64,000 nucleotides of DNA, from NCBI RefSeq assembly GCF_000521505.1, contig NZ_CP003915.1, forward strand, positions 1,984,001-2,048,000. Reading direction: 5' to 3'. Below the pieces are notes generated by a model. That model was not told the DNA's origin, did no database searches, and worked only from the letters and a program-made list of their open reading frames with translations. This document shows, in pieces, positions 18,758 through 27,419 of the stretch (the first letter of the stretch is position 1; each line of letters begins with the position of its first letter). The position numbers were made by a program, and so were the translations under genes. The stretch is from Advenella mimigardefordensis DPN7. GTDB taxonomy: Bacteria > Pseudomonadota > Gammaproteobacteria > Burkholderiales > Burkholderiaceae_B.

Positions 18758-18794
18758 GTCCAGGTAGTATCTATCTGTTGTCCAGTTAGTATCT
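18758..18794. repeat. Two 15-bp direct repeats between hpaH and gabD
   Basis: GTCCAGGTAGTATCT (18758-18772) and GTCCAGTTAGTATCT (18780-18794) differ at one base and are 22 bp apart, filling most of the 62-bp gap. Confidence 0.6.
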
Positions 18795-18799
18795 TTTAT

Positions 18800-19633
18800 T
18801 TAGTTAAAGCGAAACTGCAGTGTGCCCAGCGGGCCGTAGTCGGCCTCGAACAGGTCGCCTGATTTTGCGGCGACCGGGCGCGTGAATGAGCCTGCGAGGA
18901 TGATTTCCCCGGCGGCCAGCGATACGCCCCAGGGGGCAAGTTTGTTGGCCAGCCACGCCACGCCGATCGCCGGATGGCCTTGCACGCCGGCAGCAAGGCC
19001 GGTTTCCTCCACGATGCCGTTCTGCCGCAGGATAGCGCCGCACCAGGGCAGGTCCAGTGTCAGCGGGTCAGCGCGGTGACCGCCAACGACGATGCCCGCA
19101 TTGGCGGCGTTGTCGCTGATGGTGTCGAAGACCTTGCGCATGACTTTGCTGTGGCGATCGAACTGCTCGATGCGCGAATCGATGATCTCGATGGCGGGCG
19201 TTACATACTCGGTTGCATTCAATACATCGTCGACGGTGACCTCTTTGCCACCCGGCAGGCCTGGCCCGGCCAGGGGCGACTTAAGCACGAACGCCAGTTC
19301 CACTTCGACACGCGGCGCGATGAACTGTAGCGTGGGCAGCGTCAGCACTTCCCCGGGTGTACAGGTGAACAGCATGGAGTCAAGCAGTGTGCCGTAATCG
19401 GGTTCGTCGATTTGACTGGATATTTGCATAGCGCGCGAGGTCAGGCCGATTTTGTGGCCGATGACTTTGCGGCCGGCGGCGATCTGCATGCGTACCCATT
19501 CGCGCGAGACGCGATAACCATCTTCGATGGTCATGCCAGGATAGCGCTTGGAAAAGTGTTCGATCTGCTGGCGTGACTTCTCGCTTTCGTCGAGTTCCTG
19601 TGCGAGTTGGCTTAAAAGTTCGGCGGAAAACAT
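18800..19633 (-). CDS. hpaH: 2-oxo-hepta-3-ene-1,7-dioate hydratase
   Basis: This 277-residue member of the hydratase/decarboxylase (MhpD/HpaH, FAH-like) family adds water to 2-oxohept-3-enedioate to give 4-hydroxy-2-oxoheptanedioate. Visible marks are [16 protein letters not shown], the [12 protein letters not shown] loop, DYGTLLDSM and an [10 protein letters not shown] strand with the ExE metal ligands. It lies between hpaF and gabD, all on the minus strand. An AGGA precedes the start. Confidence 0.92.
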   Translation of the reverse strand: MFSAELLSQLAQELDESEKSRQQIEHFSKRYPGMTIEDGYRVSREWVRMQIAAGRKVIGHKIGLTSRAMQISSQIDEPDYGTLLDSMLFTCTPGEVLTLPTLQFIAPRVEVELAFVLKSPLAGPGLPGGKEVTVDDVLNATEYVTPAIEIIDSRIEQFDRHSKVMRKVFDTISDNAANAGIVVGGHRADPLTLDLPWCGAILRQNGIVEETGLAAGVQGHPAIGVAWLANKLAPWGVSLAAGEIILAGSFTRPVAAKSGDLFEADYGPLGTLQFRFN

Positions 19634-19639
19634 GAGTTA

Positions 19640-20080
19640 TTAATTCCTGGTAAAGAGGGGGTGCAGGGTGCTGTGTTTGCCGTCGTAGACCTGGCCAGGG
19701 GCTTCATCGATCTGCACCGTCAGCCCCAGGTGTTTGCCAGGTGTAGAGAATAGCGATTCCAGATGTGATTGGGCGCAGCTTAACAAGGCGTCTCCTGCCG
19801 CCTTCTTGACGGCGTCGGAGCGTCCCGAGCCCATGCGCAGATTGATGTAAATGAAGCCGTAATCACCATCGCCGCCAGCGGCGAGTCCCGCAGATCCGCC
19901 ATCGGAAACGGCATAGTGCTGCGCAGGATAGGCAAAAACGCGCGTGCCTCCAGTGGGGAAGACCGGCTTGCCGTCCTCGGAGCGGATGGTCAACATCGTG
20001 TCAGCCAGATTGCGGCACAAGACGCTCATGTCGGTGAGCGTTTCCAGGTTACCGGTGTAGAGAATAACAACGTGGGGCAT
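19640..20080 (-). CDS. hpaF: 5-carboxymethyl-2-hydroxymuconate delta-isomerase
   Basis: This small 146-residue tautomerase-like enzyme begins Met-Pro, exposing Pro as N-terminal catalytic base after Met removal, as in CHMI/HpaF. The family pattern PHVVILYTGNL at the start and IYINLRMGSGRS in the middle is clear. It isomerises 5-carboxymethyl-2-hydroxymuconate to its oxo form for HpaG. It is somewhat longer than the usual 126 residues because of a glycine-rich insert near 65-75. It lies six bases before hpaH. Confidence 0.9.
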   Translation of the reverse strand: MPHVVILYTGNLETLTDMSVLCRNLADTMLTIRSEDGKPVFPTGGTRVFAYPAQHYAVSDGGSAGLAAGGDGDYGFIYINLRMGSGRSDAVKKAAGDALLSCAQSHLESLFSTPGKHLGLTVQIDEAPGQVYDGKHSTLHPLFTRN

Positions 20081-20096
20081 GGTGAAAAGTTCCTGG

Positions 20097-21023
20097 TCAG
20101 AGTCGGCTGGTCAGTGCGAGGCCCGAGTGATCGGCGCTGGCTTGTGCGGTGGGGATGGCGCGACCATCCTGCGGCGTCACAGGAAAGACTGCGTTCAGCT
20201 GCCCGGTGCCGGAGGCGGCGAAATAGGGGGTAAGGACTTCAGCCTGACCATCGTAGGCAGACCAGCCCAGTGCGCCTAGCAGCATTGCAGTGTCGTGCAT
20301 AAACCCTTCACCGTGTCCTTTGGATGCATATTCGGGCAACATGCCGCAAAACGCCTCCCATTCGGCCGCTTGCCACATGCGTATGACCTGGCGGTCCAGT
20401 TGTTCCAGAAACGGGCTCCATATTTTGAAAGCAAAATCGGGCGCCTGACCATTTTGGGCGAAGCGGTGAGATAGCGATCCGCTGGCCAGAATCGCGACGG
20501 TGCCGTCATACTCGTCGTCAATGGCGCGGCGGATTGCCCAGCCCAGACGGGCACTATCGTTCAGATAATGTGCCATGCATAAGGCAGAGACCGAGATGAC
20601 TTTAAAATGTCCGTCGTCATTCATATACCGCATCGGCACGAGCGTGCCGTATTCTGGCCCCAGTGAGGTTGCATCATGCGCCTGAGTAGTTACTCCCAGT
20701 TGGTTGGCAGCCTGAGCCAGGAGCCTGCCCAGCTGTGGATTACCTGGAAATTCATAATCCATATTGCTGATAAAATGTGGCAACTCGTTGCTGGTATATA
20801 AGCCTTTGAAATGCGGGGCGCAATTGATGTGGTAGTCAGCGTTGACCAGCCAGTGCGTGTCGAATACCACGATGGTATCCACACCCAAGTCACGGCAACG
20901 CCTGCCGATTTCCCGCAGACCGTCAATAGCGTCCTGCCGTGTGCCTTTTCGTGGTCCATCCTGTTCACTCAGATACAGGGAGGGAACGTGCGTAATTTTG
21001 GCGGCAAGTGCAATTTTTCCCAT
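20097..21023 (-). CDS. hpaD: 3,4-dihydroxyphenylacetate 2,3-dioxygenase
   Basis: This 308-residue class III (LigB-fold) extradiol dioxygenase opens homoprotocatechuate next to its hydroxyls. The N-terminal THVPSLYLSEQDGP contains the first metal-binding histidine, VFDTHWLVN the second, and SGSLSHRF and EGFMHD further conserved histidines. This is the E. coli-type HpaD, unrelated in sequence to the vicinal-oxygen-chelate HpcB of Gram-positives. A tail of about 25 residues rich in Ala and Ser extends beyond the core. AAGGAA precedes the start. This gene fixes the substrate of the cluster. Confidence 0.93.
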   Translation of the reverse strand: MGKIALAAKITHVPSLYLSEQDGPRKGTRQDAIDGLREIGRRCRDLGVDTIVVFDTHWLVNADYHINCAPHFKGLYTSNELPHFISNMDYEFPGNPQLGRLLAQAANQLGVTTQAHDATSLGPEYGTLVPMRYMNDDGHFKVISVSALCMAHYLNDSARLGWAIRRAIDDEYDGTVAILASGSLSHRFAQNGQAPDFAFKIWSPFLEQLDRQVIRMWQAAEWEAFCGMLPEYASKGHGEGFMHDTAMLLGALGWSAYDGQAEVLTPYFAASGTGQLNAVFPVTPQDGRAIPTAQASADHSGLALTSRL

Positions 21024-21070
21024 GGCGATTCCTTATAAAAACATGCATGTGCTATCGATGTAGCGCACAC

Positions 21071-22045
21071 TTAACCCATGCTAATGTTTGCGCGACGGAT
21101 GATGTCGCTGTATTTTGCTATTTCGCTGTTTACAAATTCGGTAAACTGCGCGACCGATCCTGCTTGCGATACGACGCCGCTTTTGGCAAACACTTCGACC
21201 ACGTTCGGCGCAGACAGTGCCTTGTTGACTTCAGCGTTAAGGCGCTGCACGATCTCATCGGGCGTGCCAGTGCGGGCCAGCAGTCCCTGCCAGGAGTTCG
21301 ATTCCAGCGTAACGCCTTGTTCGGCCAGGGTCGGTACATTGGGTGCGAAGCGTGAGCGTTCGCGCGTGGCCATGCCAAGCGCGACCAGCTTGCCATTTTC
21401 GATATGACTGCGAAACTCCGACCAGTTACCGAACATCACATTCACCTGGCCGCCCAGTAAATCGACCAGTGCCGGCCCCTGACCTTTGTATGGGACGTGA
21501 ACCATGTCAATACCCATCATCTGGCACAGTAGCGCGCCCGACAAATGGGCTGACGTACCATTGCCAAATGATGCGTAAGTCAGCGAACCGGGTTTTGCCC
21601 GGGCCGCTTTTCCGAGATCGTCCAGGTTTTTCAGGCCAGTATCAGGGTGAGCGGCGAGCACATGCTCGGAAAGCCCCATGAGAGCAACCGGTTGCAAATC
21701 TCCGGTGGTATCGTAAGGCAGTGTTTTGATCAGTGTTTTATTCGCTGTAAAGCTGTTGGCGACGCAGACGAAACGGTATCCGTCGGCAGGCTGCTTGACG
21801 ACTGAGTCAACACCGATCACGGTGCCGGCGCCGGGTTTATTTTCGACGATAACACTCTGGTCGAACTGTCGGGCTAATTCCGTACTGATCAGGCGTGCCA
21901 CCATATCCGTGGTGCCGCCAGGTGTAAATGGGACGACAATGCGTATGGGTTTTTCCGGCCACGATCCGGACTGGGCCAGGCCGGAACGGCTTGCGGATAA
22001 GAACGCTGCGGCTGAGCAGGCCTGTAGAAATTGACGACGTTGCAT
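21071..22045 (-). CDS. Bug/TctC-type periplasmic receptor inside the hpa operon
   Basis: This 324-residue receptor resembles TctC: IRIVVPFTPGGTTDMVARL, ENKPGAGTVIG, and a DLLGGQVNVMF segment. Its signal peptide starts MQRRQFLQACSAAAF, a twin-arginine-like motif, and ends with an LAQS cleavage site, so Tat export is possible. No TctA or TctB gene is adjacent. Its place between hpaD and hpaE suggests that it binds an arylacetate or a pathway acid and works with a transporter elsewhere or in signalling. GGAGA precedes the start. Confidence 0.88.
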   Translation of the reverse strand: MQRRQFLQACSAAAFLSASRSGLAQSGSWPEKPIRIVVPFTPGGTTDMVARLISTELARQFDQSVIVENKPGAGTVIGVDSVVKQPADGYRFVCVANSFTANKTLIKTLPYDTTGDLQPVALMGLSEHVLAAHPDTGLKNLDDLGKAARAKPGSLTYASFGNGTSAHLSGALLCQMMGIDMVHVPYKGQGPALVDLLGGQVNVMFGNWSEFRSHIENGKLVALGMATRERSRFAPNVPTLAEQGVTLESNSWQGLLARTGTPDEIVQRLNAEVNKALSAPNVVEVFAKSGVVSQAGSVAQFTEFVNSEIAKYSDIIRRANISMG

Positions 22046-22123
22046 GAAAGTCTCCGTTTAAGGTATTGGCGCTGCCTTGCTCCAATATAAGGGGACATGG
22101 CAGCGTGCTATTGATTTTTTTTG

Positions 22124-23581
22124 TTATTTGCCCCAATGAGGAATGTGATGTGAACCCATTGATACGGCAATATTTTTGGGCTCCAGAAATACCTCGTAGC
22201 TCCAGGTACCGCCTTCACGTCCCACGCCGGAGGCTTTGGACCCCCCAAACGGCTGGCGCAGGTCCCGCACATTCTGACTATTGACGAAGCACATCCCTGC
22301 TTCAATGGCTGCCGCCACCCGATGCGCCTTACCGATATTTTCGGTCCATACATAACTGGACAGGCCATAGGCGATGTCATTGGCGATACGGATGGCGTCG
22401 GCTTCATCCTTGAAGGGAATCAGGCTGGCTACAGGGCCAAAGATTTCGTCCTGAGCAATTTTCATGCGATTGTCCACATCAGCGAAAACAGTGGGCAACA
22501 CGAAGTTGCCTTTTTTCACACGATCGGATACTTCAGGCGTATCCAAACCACCACATAGCAGGGTGGCGCCTTCTTTCTGGCCCAGTTCAATATAGCTGCG
22601 CACTTTATTCAGATGACCTGGAGAGATCATCGGGCCGACAATAATGTTTTCGTCCAGCGGGTCACCGACCGTGATGCGTTTGGCGCGCGCGACGAATTTC
22701 TCTACAAAATCTGCGTAGATGTTTTGTTGCACCAGAATCCTGCTGCCAGCAGTGCAGCGTTCGCCGTTATTGGAGAAGATCATGAATACGGCAGCGTCCA
22801 GTGCACGATCCAGATCGGCATCGTCAAAAATAACAAAAGGACTTTTACCCCCCAGCTCCATGCTGAATTTCTTCAGGCCCGATGCCTGCACGATTCGGTT
22901 CCCCGTGGCTGTGGAACCAGTGAACGACACGGCTCGTACATCGGGGTGACTGCACAGTGGTTCACCCGCTTCTTTGCCGTAGCCATGCACAATATTGAGT
23001 ACTCCTGCGGGAATGCCGGCTTCAAGGGCAAGTTCCCCAAGGCGAGATGCCGTCAGTGGCGACAATTCGCTCATCTTCAATACTGCCGTATTACCAAATG
23101 CCAGACAGGGGGCAATCTTCCAGGTGGATGTCATGAAGGGCACATTCCATGGGGAGATTAGCGCGCAGACGCCTACCGGATGAAACAAGGTGTAGTTCAG
23201 ATGTGTCGGTGTTGGATAAGTGTGGCCGTCCACGCGCGTGCACATTTCGGCGAAGTAGTAGAAGTTGTCGGCAGAGCGGGGCACCAGTTGTTTACCGGTC
23301 TGATTGATGGTTTGGCCCGTGTCATTGGTTTCGGTCTGGGCAATCTCCGGTACGTATTTTGTAATCAGGTCGCCCAGCTTGCGCATGAGTTTCGCGCGCT
23401 CTGTCGCGGGCAGTCTTGCCCACGCCGGGAAAGCGTCTTTGGCTGCCTGAACGGCTGCATTGACCTGTGTCTGGTCACCAGAAGCGACTTGCGCAAGCAC
23501 GTCCTGCGTGGCCGGATTAATGGTTTCAAAGTAGTCAGTACCGGCAATTGTCCTGCCGTTGATCAGGTGATCGATTTTCAT
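22124..23581 (-). CDS. hpaE: 5-carboxymethyl-2-hydroxymuconate-semialdehyde dehydrogenase
   Basis: This is a 485-residue aldehyde dehydrogenase with HpaE marks: MKIDHLINGRTIAGTDYF at the start, SPWNVPFMTSTWKIAPCLA, the ELGGKSPF glutamate motif and the catalytic cysteine in NNGERCTAGSR. It oxidises the ring-cleavage semialdehyde with NAD. The start at 23581 is chosen because it matches the family N-terminus; the frame continues to 23614, where it would overlap the upstream receptor gene. The gene sits between two Bug receptor genes, an unusual arrangement. Confidence 0.93.
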   Translation of the reverse strand: MKIDHLINGRTIAGTDYFETINPATQDVLAQVASGDQTQVNAAVQAAKDAFPAWARLPATERAKLMRKLGDLITKYVPEIAQTETNDTGQTINQTGKQLVPRSADNFYYFAEMCTRVDGHTYPTPTHLNYTLFHPVGVCALISPWNVPFMTSTWKIAPCLAFGNTAVLKMSELSPLTASRLGELALEAGIPAGVLNIVHGYGKEAGEPLCSHPDVRAVSFTGSTATGNRIVQASGLKKFSMELGGKSPFVIFDDADLDRALDAAVFMIFSNNGERCTAGSRILVQQNIYADFVEKFVARAKRITVGDPLDENIIVGPMISPGHLNKVRSYIELGQKEGATLLCGGLDTPEVSDRVKKGNFVLPTVFADVDNRMKIAQDEIFGPVASLIPFKDEADAIRIANDIAYGLSSYVWTENIGKAHRVAAAIEAGMCFVNSQNVRDLRQPFGGSKASGVGREGGTWSYEVFLEPKNIAVSMGSHHIPHWGK

Positions 23582-23610
23582 AGTGTGCTCGTTAATAAAG
23601 TCTATCGGTT

Positions 23611-24588
23611 TCAATCCAGGCTGATATTTCGGCTTTTAATCAATGCGTGCCATTTTTTTCGTTCGCTATTAACGTACGAGACCATGTCCTGGGCGTTGGT
23701 GGGGCGGGCTTCCCAACCCGAGTCATAAAGTTTTTGGCGCACCTCGGGGTCCCGCATCGCTTCCTGTAATTCTGCGCTCAGCTTTTCCTGCACTGTTGTT
23801 GGTGTGGCGGCAGGTACGGCCAGTCCCTGCCAGGTATAGGCCTCAACATTGGCGAAGCCCAGTTCTTTGGCGGTCGGAACGTTAGGCAACTGAGGAATAC
23901 GTTCGCCCGACATGGCCAGCAACGGTATGACTTTGCCGGCCTTGACTGCGCCGATACCGCTAGGCAGGTCCAGCATCATCAGTGGTACTTGCCCACCCAT
24001 CAGGTCTTGCAGTGCCTGAGCACCACCTTTGTAGGGTATGTGCAGCATCGAGATACCGGTTTCGCGCTGAAACAGTTCCAGCGCCAGATGGTGTGGACTA
24101 CCTATGCCAGCTGTGGCAATACTATATTTGTCCGGCGACTTGCGCAGCTCGTTCATCAGTGCGGTGGCGTCAGTCAGCCCCGAGGCGGGGGACGTGGTAA
24201 TGACCAGCGGAGAGCGGCCCATCATGCCCAGCAGCGCAAAGTCTTTTTGTGGTTCGTAGTTGAGTTTCTTATAGAGCGCGCTGTTGTATACCAGAACGCC
24301 ATTGTCAGCAGACAAAATGGTGTATCCATCTGCTCGTGCCCGTGCGACGAATTCTGATGCGATGATGGCACCCGCACCTGGACGGTTGTCGACTACAATA
24401 GGTTGGGATAACTGCTTAGATAGTTGCGCACCCGTAGTCCGTGCGAGAAAGTCGGTGCCACCGCCAGCAGGATAACCCACCACCCAGCGTAGGGGTTGAT
24501 TAGGATACGTTTGGGCGGCAGCACCAAAGCTTGCGAAAGTAGTGGTAAGCACCAAGAGGGCGCTGGCAATGTGGAAGGGACGGCTCAT
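23611..24588 (-). CDS. Bug/TctC-type periplasmic receptor inside the hpa operon
   Basis: This 325-residue receptor has a normal Sec signal peptide (MSRPFHIASALLVL... ending near AAAQT). The pocket motifs are RWVVGYPAGGGTDFLAR and DNRPGAGAIIAS. No membrane partners are near. It lies between hpaG2 and hpaE and is a distant paralogue of the receptor encoded after hpaE, so the operon carries two different orphan receptors. GGGAGA precedes the start. The ligand is likely an aromatic acid; this is inference from context only. Confidence 0.88.
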   Translation of the reverse strand: MSRPFHIASALLVLTTTFASFGAAAQTYPNQPLRWVVGYPAGGGTDFLARTTGAQLSKQLSQPIVVDNRPGAGAIIASEFVARARADGYTILSADNGVLVYNSALYKKLNYEPQKDFALLGMMGRSPLVITTSPASGLTDATALMNELRKSPDKYSIATAGIGSPHHLALELFQRETGISMLHIPYKGGAQALQDLMGGQVPLMMLDLPSGIGAVKAGKVIPLLAMSGERIPQLPNVPTAKELGFANVEAYTWQGLAVPAATPTTVQEKLSAELQEAMRDPEVRQKLYDSGWEARPTNAQDMVSYVNSERKKWHALIKSRNISLD

Positions 24589-24639
24589 GCGTTTTTTCTC
24601 CCGTTATTGTGTTTAAGTTTTACAAATGCGTTTGTGAAC

Positions 24640-25395
24640 TCAGGCTTCAACCAGAGTGTTAATGAGAGTGCCTATGCTGTCGATCTCGGTTTCAACAACA
24701 TCGCCAATATTCACGTTGACCACACCGTCTGGCGTACCGGTCAGGATGACGTCGCCGGGCTGTAGTGTCATAAAGCCACTCAGGTACTCGATCAGTTCTG
24801 GAACTCGGTGAATCATGTCGCTGGTGCTGCCGCTTTGCGTAACCTGGCCGTTAACTCGCGTACGTAATCCCAATGCGTGAGGATCAGGCACATCGGCGGC
24901 GTCGACCAGCCAGGGACCAATTACGGTGCAGGCGTCCCGGTTCTTTACTCGAAGGTTCGGGCGGTAGAAGTTTTCCAGATAATCACGGATGGCATAGTCG
25001 TTGCTAACTGTATAGCCCAACACATAATCCATGGCATCCGCTGCCTTGATCCGCTTTGCCTCGCGCCCGATAACGACTGCCAGCTCGCATTCATAGTGCA
25101 TGAAGGTCGCGTCACTAGGGCGGGGCGTTTGTCCGCGATGGCCGACCAGAGAGTTAGGGCCTTTAAGGAAAACCAAGGGTGCGTCTTTAGTGGTGACGGT
25201 CAGTTCCTTTGATAGTTCCTTAACGTGATCCGCATAGTTCAGGCCAAGTGCGATAATGGTGCCGAAGGCTACCGGAGGCAGCCACTGCACTTCTGTTGCA
25301 GCCAATTGACGTCCATCCTGCAGTCGAACTGATCCGCTATCTCCCTCAGTGACAGTGACGGTTTTCCCTTCAAAGAGAATGCGTCCGTGTTTCAT
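24640..25395 (-). CDS. hpaG2: HpaG2, C-terminal-type isomerase/decarboxylase subunit
   Basis: This 251-residue fumarylacetoacetate-hydrolase-fold protein corresponds to the C-terminal half of the fused HpaG of enterobacteria: 2-hydroxyhepta-2,4-diene-1,7-dioate isomerase / 5-oxopent-3-ene-1,2,5-tricarboxylate decarboxylase. The metal motif ExE is seen in MHYECELAVVIG, with the distal acid in VSNDYAIRDY. The C-terminus has PGDVILTGTPDGV. Its ATG overlaps the hpaG1 stop (ATGA), so the two halves are made together. Confidence 0.92.
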   Translation of the reverse strand: MKHGRILFEGKTVTVTEGDSGSVRLQDGRQLAATEVQWLPPVAFGTIIALGLNYADHVKELSKELTVTTKDAPLVFLKGPNSLVGHRGQTPRPSDATFMHYECELAVVIGREAKRIKAADAMDYVLGYTVSNDYAIRDYLENFYRPNLRVKNRDACTVIGPWLVDAADVPDPHALGLRTRVNGQVTQSGSTSDMIHRVPELIEYLSGFMTLQPGDVILTGTPDGVVNVNIGDVVETEIDSIGTLINTLVEA

Positions 25396-26069
25396 GCCAG
25401 CACCTCCTCTGCCACGCTGTGATTCAATTGGCCCAGGTTGGGCACGGTGATAGTGATTCGGTCTCCCGGACGGGCATTGGGCGATCCTTCTCCCGGACCC
25501 AGCAGCAGGACGTCGCCGGCAGTGAGCGTCATGAATTCGGTCACATCGACAATAAGTTGCGCTGCTGGGCGTATCAGCGTAGCGAAGCTTCGCTCGTAAA
25601 CAGGCTGATCATTAACACTGACTGACAGGCTAGCCTGGTCCGGAGAAAATCCCTCGGTCAAGGCAAACATGCGACTCATCGGGCAGAAGCCGTCACGGTT
25701 GCGTTGTACGATCGCAGGGCGATAATAATTCTCATGAGGAAGTGTCAGATCGCTGACGATAATAAAGCCTGCGACAAAAGTCATAGCCTCACTGACCGAT
25801 ACGCGTGTGGCGTTACGGCCGATCACCAGGCCGAGAGTTGCATCGACGCGAACCAGAGCCGGATCGCTGGGGATGGACACAACGCTTCCGTCGCCAGCAA
25901 AGGTATTACGCGGCTTGATGTACAGTACAGGCGCCTTTGGAGCCGCCCTGTACGGCGGACTGTCAAATTGTGACGCCAGGCGTTCGATGGTGGCGCGATC
26001 GTTGAGCAACGTGCCGTATACGGTGCCTAAACGCAAATCTTTACTAAGAAATGAGTATTGTGCTTGCAT
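25392..26069 (-). CDS. hpaG1: HpaG1, N-terminal-type isomerase/decarboxylase subunit
   Basis: This 225-residue FAH-fold protein matches the N-terminal half of fused HpaG (LYIKPRNTFAGDG, PHENYYRPAI, AGDVLLLGPGEGSP). In place of the ExE metal pair found in HpaG2 it has VRVDATLGLVIG, so it may not bind metal and could be the non-catalytic or specialised half. It is first in the hpa operon. There is no recognisable Shine-Dalgarno: the bases before ATG are only A and T. The start lies just inside the operator-like inverted repeat. Confidence 0.9.
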   Translation of the reverse strand: MQAQYSFLSKDLRLGTVYGTLLNDRATIERLASQFDSPPYRAAPKAPVLYIKPRNTFAGDGSVVSIPSDPALVRVDATLGLVIGRNATRVSVSEAMTFVAGFIIVSDLTLPHENYYRPAIVQRNRDGFCPMSRMFALTEGFSPDQASLSVSVNDQPVYERSFATLIRPAAQLIVDVTEFMTLTAGDVLLLGPGEGSPNARPGDRITITVPNLGQLNHSVAEEVLA

Positions 26070-26074
26070 GATTT

Positions 26075-26113
26075 ATTTATTTAACATGTGAATAATTAAC
26101 ATGTTAAATAAAT
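26075..26113. promoter_or_regulatory. 15-bp perfect inverted repeat, probable HpaR operator
   Basis: ATTTATTTAACATGT (26075-26089) and ACATGTTAAATAAAT (26099-26113) are exact reverse complements around nine bases. Each arm centres on a 12-bp near-palindrome, TTAACATGTGAA and TTAACATGTTAA, whose centres are 15 bp apart. The site lies 6 bp upstream of the hpaG1 start and thus over its leader. MarR dimers bind such sites, so HpaR is the obvious candidate. Confidence 0.65.
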
Positions 26114-26165
26114 TGAAGTGGCTGTGATATTAGGGTTTACGCTGATTTAATAGGGCGACCGCATT

Positions 26166-27149
26166 TCAGGGTTTGAAGCCGGACTCCTGGATCGTCGGCG
26201 CCCATGATTTAAGTTCCTGGTCCTGGAGTTTTTTGAAATCCGGGCTTGAGAGATAGGCAGGTTGGATAACCAATTGATTTAATTTCTTTACAAATTCGGC
26301 GTCTGTCATCGTTTTGCCCAAGGCTTCATCGAGTTTGTGCACGACAGCAGGATCCGTTGCGGCGGGTACGTAGGCGCCATACCAGCCTTCTACATTTAAA
26401 CCTTTGACCCCCTGTTCTTCCAACGTTGGAATTTCCGGAGCAAGTGCGTAGCGTTGTTGACTAAAAAGTCCCAGAATTCTTAGATTGCCGGCTTTGAATT
26501 GCTCATGGTGATCTATTAGTGTGTCGATGCCTGCGACGATATGGTCACCCAAAATACCATTTATCAAGGGTGATCCGCCATTGAAGGCGACGTGAGTCCA
26601 GTTTACGTTTGCTGCTTTACCGTAGAGTAATCCTGAAAAATGAGCCATTCCGCCAGCGGAAGACGAGCCATAATTCGATTGTTCAGGATGATTTTGCAGC
26701 CATTGATTCAGGTCAGCTACATTTTTTATGTCCGATTTTGCGTTGACCGACAGGGCAAACGGATAAGATGCGAGCCGCGATACCGGAGTGAAATCTTTGG
26801 TAATGTCATATGTGAGTTTGCCGTCATACACTAATGTCTGAATAGTCGTGAGTGCGTTTGGTGCAATCATCACCACGCTCCCGTCGGTCGAAGCATGTTT
26901 GGTTGTTCCGGCTGCAATTCGACCTCCCGCACCTGGCCGGTTTTCAATGATGACATTTTTACCCAGAGTTTTTGATAGAGGCTGGGCAAGCAAACGGGCA
27001 ACGATATCCACGCTACCGCCCGGCGGATATCCGACAATCAATTTAATAGTTTCGGGTAAATTCGGTTCTTCGGCATGGGCCGGAGTTATGTTCAGCGTTG
27101 TGATGGCGATTGCCCAGCGCATCCAAAAAGTTGTGCCTGTTTTGTACAT
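26166..27149 (-). CDS. Bug/TctC-type periplasmic receptor upstream of the hpa operon
   Basis: This is a 327-residue receptor; the start at 27149 is set by GGAGACAAGGAAC just upstream and by the signal peptide that follows (hydrophobic stretch to about THAHAEE). Family motifs are IKLIVGYPPGGSVDIVAR, ENRPGAGGRIA and SSAGGMAHFSG. It lies 96 bp upstream of hpaG1 on the same strand, so it may be read into the operon or have its own promoter in the 270-bp gap before the LysR gene, where I see no strong promoter or repeat. Ligand unknown. Confidence 0.87.
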   Translation of the reverse strand: MYKTGTTFWMRWAIAITTLNITPAHAEEPNLPETIKLIVGYPPGGSVDIVARLLAQPLSKTLGKNVIIENRPGAGGRIAAGTTKHASTDGSVVMIAPNALTTIQTLVYDGKLTYDITKDFTPVSRLASYPFALSVNAKSDIKNVADLNQWLQNHPEQSNYGSSSAGGMAHFSGLLYGKAANVNWTHVAFNGGSPLINGILGDHIVAGIDTLIDHHEQFKAGNLRILGLFSQQRYALAPEIPTLEEQGVKGLNVEGWYGAYVPAATDPAVVHKLDEALGKTMTDAEFVKKLNQLVIQPAYLSSPDFKKLQDQELKSWAPTIQESGFKP

Positions 27150-27419
27150 GTTCCTTGTCTCCTGTGTCTGGATTTTTGTTTGGAATTGAAAAGGCCATTC
27201 TTTATTTTTTAATTTACTGGTCAATTCGGATTCAGCAATCGTGAACACCAACTGGAATCACCTGGATGATGAGCAGTCATGCCAGTCTGAAATTGTCCGC
27301 TTTATAACAGAGAGAACCGTGCAGCTTCTTTAATGTGGACTATTGTTTCTATTGAAAATACAGGCAAATTTTGAGGATATGACAGTTGCAATGGGCGGTT
27401 TGTCTTTTTGCTGACTCAA

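Noticed and set aside
22613..23161. 182-codon plus-strand frame within hpaE
   Set aside because: Long antisense frames are common opposite aldehyde dehydrogenase genes of this base composition; there is no start signal and no recognisable domain.
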